DNA of 64,000 bases from Tannockella sp964372125 (GTDB lineage: Bacteria; Bacillota_I; Bacilli_A; Erysipelotrichales; Coprobacillaceae): the NCBI GenBank assembly GCA_964372125.1, contig CAYJPL010000004.1:26396-90395 (forward strand), written 5' to 3'. Positions 22,420-30,241 of this stretch are shown piece after piece. The notes under the pieces were generated by a model. The model was not told the DNA's origin. It did not search any database and saw nothing but the letters and a program-made list of their open reading frames with translations. Made by a program: the position numbers and the translations under genes. The first letter of the stretch is position 1, and the number at the start of each line of letters is the position of its first letter.

Positions 22420-25002
22420 ATGGTAGATAAAAAAATAATAATGTCACTTGATACCATTATGGGTGATAGATTTGGAAAATATTCAAAATATATAATTCAA
22501 GACCGTGCACTTCCTGATGTCCGCGATGGTCTAAAACCTGTACAACGAAGAATTTTATACTCTATGTATAAAGAAGGTAATGTGTTTACTAAGGCATACC
22601 GTAAATCTGCAAAGACAGTTGGTAACGTTATTGGTAACTATCATCCTCATGGTGATATTTCGGTATATGATGCAATGGTTCGTATGTCTCAAGACTGGAA
22701 ATACCGTGCTCCGTTAATCGATATGCAAGGTAATAATGGTTCAATTGATAATGACCCAGCCGCTGCAATGCGTTATACAGAAGCAAGGCTTTCTGCTATA
22801 TGCGAACAGCTACTAAAGGATATTGATAAAGATACTGTATTGCATGCATTAAACTTCGATGATACTGAGTATGAGCCAACTGTCTTACCTGCAAGCTATC
22901 CAAACTTGTTAGTAAATGGTTCAACTGGTATTTCAGCAGGTTATGCAACAGACATTCCACCACATAATTTACATGAAGTAATAGATGCAACAGTACATAG
23001 AATCCTTAATCCAGAATGTACCCTAGAAAATTTATTAGATTATATCAAAGGACCAGATTTTCCGACCGGAGCAATCGTTGAAGGTAAAGATGGTATTATC
23101 AATGCATTTACTTATGGTAAAGGTAAGGTAATCGTACGTAGTAAAACTCAAATTGTAGAAGAAAAAAACCTTAACCGTATTGTCGTTGATGAAATTCCAT
23201 ATGAAGTAAATAAGTCTGAACTTGTAAGAAAAATAGATGATATTCGCTTTAATAAACAAATTGATGGTATTATCGAAGTACGTGATGAATCTGATAGAAC
23301 TGGATTACGTATTGTGATTGATCTAAAAAAAGAAGTATCTGTTGAAAATACATTAAATTATTTTTATAAAAATACAGATTTACAAAAAAACTATAATTAT
23401 AATATGGTTGCTATTAAGGACAAACGTCCAAGACAAATGGGACTTGTTGAAATCTTAGATGGGTATATTGATCATCAGATAGATGTAGTAACAAGAGCTA
23501 CCGTATTTGACTTAAACAAGGCAAACACAAGAAAGCATATTGTAGCAGGATTAATTAAAGCTATATCTATTTTAGATGAAGTAGTTGCAACAATCCGTGC
23601 ATCAAAAGACAAATCTAATGCAATTGAGAATTTAGTTGCTAAATTTGATTTTTCAAAAAAACAAGCTGAAGCAATCGTAATGCTACAATTATATAGACTT
23701 ACAAATACAGATATTGTTTCATTGCAACAAGAAGATGAAGAACTTGCAACTAAAATATCATTTTTAAACGCAATTTTAGATAGTGATACTCGCTTACGTG
23801 AAGTAATAATCGAAAGATTGAAATATGTCAAAGAAACATACAAAATGCCTCGTCTATCACAAATAAAAGATGAAGTACAAGAAATTAAAATTGATGAAAA
23901 AGCAATGATATTAAGTGAAGATATTAATGTATCAATCACACGCGATGGATATATTAAACGAATTTCAAATCGTTCAATTAAAGCAAGTGAACAAACACCA
24001 TTTGGTAAAAAAGAAGATGATTATATTGTTGATTTCATGAAAGCAAACACAGTTCAAAACTTACTTGTTTTTACTGATAAGGGTAATTATTTATTTATTC
24101 CGTTACACAAAGTAGAAGAATTCAAATGGAAAGATTTAGGAAAACACATTAGCTATTTAGTCAAAGTGAATTCTGATGAAAAAATAATTGGAACTGTTCT
24201 TGTTTCAGACTTTGATGCTCATCAATATATCTTACTTGCTACTCACAATGGTCAAATTAAAAAGACCTTATTAAAAGATTTTGAAGTTACTAGATATACA
24301 AAACCATTAAAATGCATGGGATTAAAACAAGGCGATAAAGTAGTATCTGTTTGTCTAAGTGATGAAAATCAAGCATTATTCTTAGTTTCCAAAGCTGGGT
24401 ACGGTGCAATTTATAGTGAAAATGAAGTATCATTGTTGGGGGTTAAAGCTTCAGGAATAAAAGCTATGAACCTAAAAAATGATACCTTAGTAAGTGTTAG
24501 TACGTTTAATCCGTTGGAAAGTTATTCTGCATTAATTATTTTTGAAAACGGTATGATTAAGCGTCTACGTGTTGATGAAATTCCTGTATGTAACCGCACA
24601 AACAAAGGGACTACATTATTTAAGAATTTAAAATCAAAAACATTCTATGTTAAACAGGCATTGTTGTTGCAAAACAATGATGAAATAGAAATATACTGCA
24701 AAGATTTTATGGAAAAAATTCAACCAACAATGTATTCTTATGCATCGTTAGAACAAAAGCCTTCTGTTATAAGCAAGGAAAATGGAGAAAGTGTAGTACA
24801 GCACATATATCAAAATTCAACACTTACTACAACAATAGATAAAGAAAAAATTACTAAAGAACCTCAAAAACAAGTTGTTGTAAGTAAAGAAGTAACTTCA
24901 AAACCACAAGTCACACAAAAACAAAGTTCCAAAGAAATAGATACAAAAAAAGATAAGGTTAAATATGAAAAATTATCTTTCGATGATCTATTTGGAGAAT
25001 AA
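22420..25002 (+). CDS. parC: DNA topoisomerase IV subunit A
   Basis: DNA-cleaving subunit. The 860-residue protein has the catalytic tyrosine Y119 (AAAMRYTEARL), the breakage domain, and a beta-pinwheel C-terminal half, then a lysine/glutamine-rich tail from about residue 790 ending LSFDDLFGE. At the quinolone site the sequence is HPHGDISVYDAM, giving Ile80 and Asp84 where quinolone-sensitive enzymes usually have Ser80 and Glu84. The numbering coincides exactly with Staphylococcus and E. coli ParC. AGGAGG overlaps the parE stop. Confidence 0.95.
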   Translation: MVDKKIIMSLDTIMGDRFGKYSKYIIQDRALPDVRDGLKPVQRRILYSMYKEGNVFTKAYRKSAKTVGNVIGNYHPHGDISVYDAMVRMSQDWKYRAPLIDMQGNNGSIDNDPAAAMRYTEARLSAICEQLLKDIDKDTVLHALNFDDTEYEPTVLPASYPNLLVNGSTGISAGYATDIPPHNLHEVIDATVHRILNPECTLENLLDYIKGPDFPTGAIVEGKDGIINAFTYGKGKVIVRSKTQIVEEKNLNRIVVDEIPYEVNKSELVRKIDDIRFNKQIDGIIEVRDESDRTGLRIVIDLKKEVSVENTLNYFYKNTDLQKNYNYNMVAIKDKRPRQMGLVEILDGYIDHQIDVVTRATVFDLNKANTRKHIVAGLIKAISILDEVVATIRASKDKSNAIENLVAKFDFSKKQAEAIVMLQLYRLTNTDIVSLQQEDEELATKISFLNAILDSDTRLREVIIERLKYVKETYKMPRLSQIKDEVQEIKIDEKAMILSEDINVSITRDGYIKRISNRSIKASEQTPFGKKEDDYIVDFMKANTVQNLLVFTDKGNYLFIPLHKVEEFKWKDLGKHISYLVKVNSDEKIIGTVLVSDFDAHQYILLATHNGQIKKTLLKDFEVTRYTKPLKCMGLKQGDKVVSVCLSDENQALFLVSKAGYGAIYSENEVSLLGVKASGIKAMNLKNDTLVSVSTFNPLESYSALIIFENGMIKRLRVDEIPVCNRTNKGTTLFKNLKSKTFYVKQALLLQNNDEIEIYCKDFMEKIQPTMYSYASLEQKPSVISKENGESVVQHIYQNSTLTTTIDKEKITKEPQKQVVVSKEVTSKPQVTQKQSSKEIDTKKDKVKYEKLSFDDLFGE

Positions 25003-25007
25003 CAATT

Positions 25008-25802
25008 ATGATTAAACATAATTATCATACGCATACCATTCGCTGTGGACATGCAAGTGGAACTGATGAAGAAATCATTCAAGCTGCAATTAATGCCGGG
25101 TTTGAAACCTTAGGTTTTTCTGAACATATTTGTAGCAGTAATGGAGAATTCACTTTTTTACGAATGGAAAAGAGTTCATTTGATGAATACCTAGATACCA
25201 TGATTGCATTAAAAGAAAAATACTCGCACGAAATTGATATAAAAGTCGGATTCGAAGTAGAATATTGTACAGACGAAATACCTTTTTATAAAAAAGTATT
25301 AAATGACCCAAGGGTTGAATATTTTATATTTGGTCCACATAATAACTATACTCTAGAAAAAGAATCAATGGTTACTTATGAAACTGATACAAACAAAATC
25401 AATGATTATTGTAAAAATGTAATTGAAGGGATGGAGAGTGGCATGTATAAATATGTCGCTCATCCAGACTTATATATGAAAAAATATGATTTCTTTGACG
25501 AAACATGTAAAATGGCTGCGTATGCAATTTGTAATAGATCAAAGCAATTAAATATACCTTTAGAAATAAATTTAGAAGGTATAAAAGTTGGGCTGCTACC
25601 ATACGATAGCGGTAAAATGTTTAGATACCGTTATCCAGTTGAAGCATTCTGGGAAATTGCAGGAATTGTAGGATGTCCTGTAATTGTAGGTGTAGATAGT
25701 CACAGTGTAGATGCGTATTCATATCATGAAAGTTTCGAATATGCTCACTTACTTATAAAGAAATATAATCTTTGTCATATAAAAAATAACTTTTTATTTT
25801 AA
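25008..25802 (+). CDS. PHP-domain phosphatase (histidinol-phosphatase HisK-like)
   Basis: A 264-residue PHP-domain metallo-phosphoesterase. Visible metal motifs are NYHTHTIRCGHA at the N-terminus, GFSEH, a conserved GFEVEY segment, VAHPDLY, and GVDSHSVD near the end. The closest known function is histidinol-phosphatase of the HisK type, but no other histidine gene is in the window, so the substrate is uncertain. It begins six bases after parC, whose last codons carry its ribosome site (GGAG), and is probably cotranscribed with parEC. Confidence 0.8.
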   Translation: MIKHNYHTHTIRCGHASGTDEEIIQAAINAGFETLGFSEHICSSNGEFTFLRMEKSSFDEYLDTMIALKEKYSHEIDIKVGFEVEYCTDEIPFYKKVLNDPRVEYFIFGPHNNYTLEKESMVTYETDTNKINDYCKNVIEGMESGMYKYVAHPDLYMKKYDFFDETCKMAAYAICNRSKQLNIPLEINLEGIKVGLLPYDSGKMFRYRYPVEAFWEIAGIVGCPVIVGVDSHSVDAYSYHESFEYAHLLIKKYNLCHIKNNFLF

Positions 25803-25822
25803 AAGCACAATAGTGCTTTTTT
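25801..25822 (+). terminator. Terminator of the parE-parC-PHP unit
   Basis: AAAAGCAC-AATA-GTGCTTTTTT. Confidence 0.85.
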
Positions 25823-25973
25823 GTTTGAAAACACTAACATATTATATATTCATTCAATATAGAAATATAATATTGTAAAAAGTAGTTTTATCTACAATAT
25901 TTTTCTACATATTCGTGCAATTTGTTTTAAAATATAGTAAAATAGGTGAGACTTTAAAGAATATAAGAAAGGA

Positions 25974-25989
25974 CGCTTGTTTACAAGCG
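25974..25989 (+). promoter_or_regulatory. yqeH: Hairpin between ribosome binding site and start of yqeH
   Basis: AAAGGA (25968-25973) is followed directly by CGCTTG-TTTA-CAAGCG, and the conserved ATG is eight bases beyond the hairpin. An in-frame TTG at 25977 would use the same site at short spacing but adds seven unconserved residues. Confidence 0.45.
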
Positions 25990-25997
25990 GGATTACT

Positions 25998-27095
25998 ATG
26001 CAAGAAGAACTACGTTGTTTTGGATGTGGAGCAATCATTCAAAGTGAAAATCAAAATGAAATTGGATATGTACCAAAGAGTGCAACAGATAAATCACATG
26101 TACTTTGTAAGCGTTGTTTTCGTTTGAAAAACTATCACGAAATTACATCGACACCATTAACTGATGATGATTTTTTAAAAATCCTACAAGGAATTGGAGA
26201 GAAAAATTGTTTAATAGTTTACATTGTTGATGTGTTTGACTTTAATGGTAGTATGATTCAAGGCTTTGTTCGACATGTAAACAATAATGATATTCTTGTA
26301 GTGGCAAACAAACGTGATATATTACCAAAATCTGTAAAAGATCGTAAGATAGAACATTGGGTTCGAAGACAGTTGAAAGACTATAATATCAAACCTGTTG
26401 ATGTATTATTAACAAGTGCGATTAAAAACTACCAATTAGATGAACTGCTAGATAGTATTTCTAAATATCGACGTGACCGTGATGTTTATGTGGTGGGGGT
26501 TACAAATGTAGGTAAGTCTTCATTAATAAATGCATTACTTAGACATTATAGTAATGAACAAAATCATCTTATTACAACAAGTGAATTTCCAGGTACAACA
26601 CTTGACTTAATTGAAATTCCACTTGATGATAATTGTGCTTTATTCGATTCACCAGGAATTATCAACAAACATCAAATGGCCCATATCATTGACCAAGATG
26701 ACTTGTCAATAATCGTACCAAAGAGCGAACTTCGTCCAACTGGCTTTCAGTTAAATGATAAGCAAACAATATATTTTGGTGGTATTGCTAGAATGGATTT
26801 TATTTCTGGTAAAAAAACAAGTTTCACATGTTACTTTCCAAGGCATTTAAAATTACATCGTTGCAAATTAGAGAATGCTGATGGTTTATACGATAGAAGA
26901 CAAACATTAAGTCCCGTAATTAAAGATATTGAAACAATTGATTTGATGAAGGAACATGAATTTACGCTTCCAAATTATAAAGTAGATATCGTGATTTCAG
27001 GATTAGGGTTTATCACAGTTGAAAATTGTGGGGCAAAAATTAAAGTTAAAACTCCTAAAGGAGTTGGCGTATTTGTAAGAGAAGCGCTAATATAG
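25998..27095 (+). CDS. yqeH: Ribosome biogenesis GTPase YqeH
   Basis: A circularly permuted GTPase needed for 30S subunit maturation. The 365-residue protein starts with a zinc finger (CFGCG...CKRC), then shows the G4 motif ANKRD before the G1 loop GVTNVGKSSLIN, and G3 in DSPGI: the permuted G4-G5-G1-G2-G3 order that defines this family. The C-terminal RNA-binding domain is present. It opens the conserved yqeH-yhbY-nadD-yqeK-rsfS-yqeM cluster; aroE, which lies after yqeH in Bacillus, is missing. Start at the ATG giving MQEELRCFGCG, matching family N-termini. Confidence 0.95.
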   Translation: MQEELRCFGCGAIIQSENQNEIGYVPKSATDKSHVLCKRCFRLKNYHEITSTPLTDDDFLKILQGIGEKNCLIVYIVDVFDFNGSMIQGFVRHVNNNDILVVANKRDILPKSVKDRKIEHWVRRQLKDYNIKPVDVLLTSAIKNYQLDELLDSISKYRRDRDVYVVGVTNVGKSSLINALLRHYSNEQNHLITTSEFPGTTLDLIEIPLDDNCALFDSPGIINKHQMAHIIDQDDLSIIVPKSELRPTGFQLNDKQTIYFGGIARMDFISGKKTSFTCYFPRHLKLHRCKLENADGLYDRRQTLSPVIKDIETIDLMKEHEFTLPNYKVDIVISGLGFITVENCGAKIKVKTPKGVGVFVREALI

Positions 27096-27108
27096 AAAGG
27101 ATTTATAT

Positions 27109-27396
27109 ATGTTAACAGGAAAACAAAAGAGATATTTAAGATCACAAGCACATTCATTAAATGCGATTTTTCAAATTGGAAAAGATGGTGTGCATGCAAA
27201 TCAAGTAAAAGGAATTAAAGAAGCATTAGAAACACACGAACTAATCAAAGTTAAAATTTTGGAATCATGTGGAGAATCAAAAAATGAAGTTGCACTAGAA
27301 TTAAGCGTTGCAACAAAATCTGAAGTAATTCAAATCCTAGGTAGAACAATTATTTTGTACAAATCTAGTGATAAAAGAATATATCGTTTACCATAA
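27109..27396 (+). CDS. yhbY: YhbY family RNA-binding protein
   Basis: A 95-residue CRM-domain protein associated with pre-50S ribosomes. The signature GKQKRYLRSQAHSLNAIFQIGKDG opens the protein, and the VLYRSS-like end motif appears as IILYKSSDKRIYRLP. It is 13 bases after yqeH and overlaps nadD by TAATG. Confidence 0.93.
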   Translation: MLTGKQKRYLRSQAHSLNAIFQIGKDGVHANQVKGIKEALETHELIKVKILESCGESKNEVALELSVATKSEVIQILGRTIILYKSSDKRIYRLP

Positions 27397-28481
27397 TGAA
27401 AATCGGTATTTTTGGAGGCAGTTTTGATCCCGTACATAAGGGACATCGCATACTTGTTGAACAAGTAAATAATGTAATTGAATTCGATAAAATATATATA
27501 ATTCCAACCAGATATAACCCATGGAAAGAATCAAGTACGTTTTCTAGTAATGACCGTAAGTCAATGTTAGAAATAGCGTTTTCAAAAATGAAACATGTTG
27601 AAATAAGTACCATTGAATTAGATAGTAATGATAAAAAAAATTATAGTATTGATACCATAGAAAAATTAAAATTACTACATCCAAATGATGATTTATACTA
27701 TATTATGGGTATGGATCAGGTTGTATCGTTTAATAAGTGGTATAAAGCAAAAGAAATAAGTGAACTCGTTTCTTTGATATGTGTTGCAAGGGCAGGGTAC
27801 CAGGGAAATGAGAACATTCGAAATTTCAATTTTAGAGTTATTGAAATACCAAAAATGGAATACTCAAGTACAAGAATAAGAAATAATTATGTAGATGACA
27901 TGGATATTGAAGTAATGCAATATTTAGTTAAAAATAGTTTATATTTAGAAAATATAGTACGTCATGTTTTATCTACAAAAAGAAGTGAGCATAGTATTTC
28001 TGTAGCAAATCTTGCTGCGAGTATAGCTGCTAGCAATGGATTAGATGAAAAAAAAGCGTATATTGCTGGAATGTTACACGATATTGCCAAAGAGATGGAT
28101 AAAGATAGCTTGGAAAAAATTATGAAAGAATCATATTTAGAACACATCGATTCAAATATTAATGTTTGGCACCAGTGGGTATCTAGTTATCAGTGTCAAC
28201 ATATGTATGGTATTGATGACAAAGAAATCTTACAAGCAATAAAAAATCATACTACTGCTGCTACAAATATGACACCATTTGATATGTGTATCTATATTGC
28301 TGATAAATATGATCCACTTCGTGGATTTGATTCAAATTATGCAATAGAACTCGCAAAAAAAGATGTAGTGGAGGCTTTTAGATATAGTTTAAAAGATTTT
28401 CACCAATATGCACTTAAAAAGAATATTGAAATTGATGATGTGTTTTACAAAGTATATAACAAATACGTTAAGGAGAAATAG
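27396..28481 (+). CDS. nadD: NadD-YqeK fusion: nicotinate-nucleotide adenylyltransferase plus HD-domain hydrolase
   Basis: A 361-residue two-domain protein. Residues 1-190 are NadD: the nucleotidyltransferase motif GIFGGSFDPVHKGH, MGMDQVVSFNKWYK and the SSTRIR motif. From about residue 191 an HD domain of the YqeK type follows: H...H in KRSEHSISV, MLHDIAKEM and IYIADKYDP. YqeK alone is a symmetric Ap4A hydrolase. In Bacillus these are two adjacent genes; the fused form is known in Mycoplasma. The frame is continuous with no internal start signal at the junction, so the fusion is real in this sequence. Confidence 0.93.
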   Translation: MKIGIFGGSFDPVHKGHRILVEQVNNVIEFDKIYIIPTRYNPWKESSTFSSNDRKSMLEIAFSKMKHVEISTIELDSNDKKNYSIDTIEKLKLLHPNDDLYYIMGMDQVVSFNKWYKAKEISELVSLICVARAGYQGNENIRNFNFRVIEIPKMEYSSTRIRNNYVDDMDIEVMQYLVKNSLYLENIVRHVLSTKRSEHSISVANLAASIAASNGLDEKKAYIAGMLHDIAKEMDKDSLEKIMKESYLEHIDSNINVWHQWVSSYQCQHMYGIDDKEILQAIKNHTTAATNMTPFDMCIYIADKYDPLRGFDSNYAIELAKKDVVEAFRYSLKDFHQYALKKNIEIDDVFYKVYNKYVKEK

Positions 28482-28482
28482 A

Positions 28483-28827
28483 ATGAATAAAGTAGAAATT
28501 ATTGTTAAAGCATTAGATGACAAGTTAGCAACAGATATCGTTGCAATAGATATGATGATGGCAAGTCCATTATTTGACTCTTTTATTATTGCATCTGCAA
28601 GTAATGAAAAATTAGCACAAGCACTTCGTGATAATGTTGAAGATTGTATGGAAGAAAATGGTTTTTTTGTTAAAAAAATTGAAGGTATCCGTGGAAGTAA
28701 ATGGATATTAATGGATTATGGTGATGTTATCGTTCATATTTTTGATAAAGAAGAACGTCAGGCATATGGTTTAGAAAAATTATGGGCAGATATGCCAAGA
28801 ATCGATATTGAAGGATTTATCGACTAA
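28483..28827 (+). CDS. rsfS: Ribosomal silencing factor RsfS
   Basis: Binds uL14 and blocks subunit joining when nutrients are short. The 114-residue protein has the family core DIVAIDMMMASPLFDSFIIA and GDVIVHIFDKEERQAYGLEKLW. The ATG at 28483 follows AAGGAG that overlaps the end of nadD; the longer frame from 28408 lies inside nadD and has no signal. The stop overlaps the next start (TAATG). Confidence 0.95.
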   Translation: MNKVEIIVKALDDKLATDIVAIDMMMASPLFDSFIIASASNEKLAQALRDNVEDCMEENGFFVKKIEGIRGSKWILMDYGDVIVHIFDKEERQAYGLEKLWADMPRIDIEGFID

Positions 28828-29546
28828 TGTCTTATGAAAAATTTGCATACTACTATGATAGTTTGATGGATGAGGCATTTTATAATGATTATTATAACTT
28901 TATAAATGCACATGCTAAATTTAAATCAATACTTGAACTAGGGTGTGGAACTGGTGAACTAGCAATTAAGTTTGCTAAAGATAATAAAGAAATTTATGCC
29001 ACTGATTTATCAAAAGATATGTTAGAAGTTGCAAGAATGAAGGCACAGGCTAGTGATGTTACATTACTGCTTGGCAGAATTGATATGACCGACTTTAGAG
29101 TTGATCGTCCTGTTGATTTAGTACTTTGCCTTTGCGACTCATTAAATTATCTATTTACTACAAAACAAGTAAAAGACACATTTAGCAATGTTGCTAAAGC
29201 AATTAAACCAAATGGAACTTTTATCTTTGATGTTAATAGTATTTATAAATGCGATACTACACTAAAAGATTACAACGAAGAAAATGAAGATGATGAATTT
29301 TTATTTTCTTGGAGAGTTGAAAATATAGATAGTGGTCATATAAAACATTATATAAATATTGTCGACAAAGTTGAAAATGAACAAGTAAATGAAATACATG
29401 TACAGCGTACCTATACACCTGACACATATATTAAAATGCTTAAAAAAGCAGGCTTTAATTCTGTGAAAATGTATAGTGATTTTGGAGAATATAACACAGA
29501 ATGTCAAAGAATTATTTTTGTGTGTAAAAAGGAGGAAAAATTATGA
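28827..29546 (+). CDS. YqeM-like SAM-dependent methyltransferase
   Basis: A 239-residue class I methyltransferase. The SAM motif is ILELGCGTGELAIKFA and motif II-like positions are in YATDLSKDMLEVARMKA; FIFDVNSIYK is also typical of the YqeM group. The target is unknown. It belongs to the conserved yqeH-rsfS cluster. Its stop is TGA, one of only two TGA stops I identified, used in an ATGA overlap with mtnN. Confidence 0.88.
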   Translation: MSYEKFAYYYDSLMDEAFYNDYYNFINAHAKFKSILELGCGTGELAIKFAKDNKEIYATDLSKDMLEVARMKAQASDVTLLLGRIDMTDFRVDRPVDLVLCLCDSLNYLFTTKQVKDTFSNVAKAIKPNGTFIFDVNSIYKCDTTLKDYNEENEDDEFLFSWRVENIDSGHIKHYINIVDKVENEQVNEIHVQRTYTPDTYIKMLKKAGFNSVKMYSDFGEYNTECQRIIFVCKKEEKL

Positions 29547-30241
29547 TCGCAATAATTGGAGCAATGGAACAAGAAGTAGATGCAATCAAAGAATATGTTG
29601 AAGATATGTATGAAACAAAACTTTTTGATAAAACTATTTATCTTGGAACAATAAAAAATAAAAAGATCATCCTTTTACAAGGTGGAATTGGTAAAGTTAA
29701 CACTGCAGTATATACAACAATGTTATTTACTACTTATCCAGAAATAGAGTATGTAATTAATGTTGGATCAGCAGGTGGTTTACATATTGATCAAAATGTT
29801 GGTGATGTAATTATAAGTAGTTCTGTAATTCATCATGATGTAGATGTAACTGCATTTGGATATGAGTTAGGGCAAGTCCCTCAAGCTCCACTATCATATA
29901 ACGGTGATAATGAATTACTTGATTTTGCAAAAGAAGCATTAACAAAAAATAATGTAAATGCAAGTATTGGTTTAATTGTTTCTGGTGACCAATTTATTTC
30001 TAATCAAGAACAAGTAGATACAATTAGAGCTAATTTTAAAGATGCTAAGTGTGCTGAGATGGAAGCAGCTACAGTAGGGCAAGTTTGTCATATGTTTAAT
30101 AAAAAATTCATCGTAACTCGCTCACTAAGTGATGTTTATAATAAAGGGGAATCATCAATACAGTTTGATGATTACATTGTAAAGGCTAGTAAAGACTCTG
30201 CAAAGATGTGTGCTTTACTTATCGAACAAATAAATGCATAA
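29543..30241 (+). CDS. mtnN: 5'-methylthioadenosine/S-adenosylhomocysteine nucleosidase
   Basis: Cleaves MTA and SAH, clearing the by-product of SAM-dependent methylation. The 232-residue protein begins with MIAIIGAMEQEVDAI and has the family motifs GGIGKVNTAVYTT, NVGSAGGL, the catalytic-loop SGDQFI and EMEAATVGQVC, then RSLSDVYNKGES with the catalytic aspartate. It starts within the methyltransferase stop (ATGA), which suggests coupled expression of a methyltransferase and the enzyme that recycles its product. Confidence 0.96.
   Translation: MIAIIGAMEQEVDAIKEYVEDMYETKLFDKTIYLGTIKNKKIILLQGGIGKVNTAVYTTMLFTTYPEIEYVINVGSAGGLHIDQNVGDVIISSSVIHHDVDVTAFGYELGQVPQAPLSYNGDNELLDFAKEALTKNNVNASIGLIVSGDQFISNQEQVDTIRANFKDAKCAEMEAATVGQVCHMFNKKFIVTRSLSDVYNKGESSIQFDDYIVKASKDSAKMCALLIEQINA

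Noticed and set aside
29523..29546. Mollicute code with UGA as tryptophan
   Set aside because: TGA acts as the stop of yqeM and comGE, and tryptophans in all long proteins are TGG.
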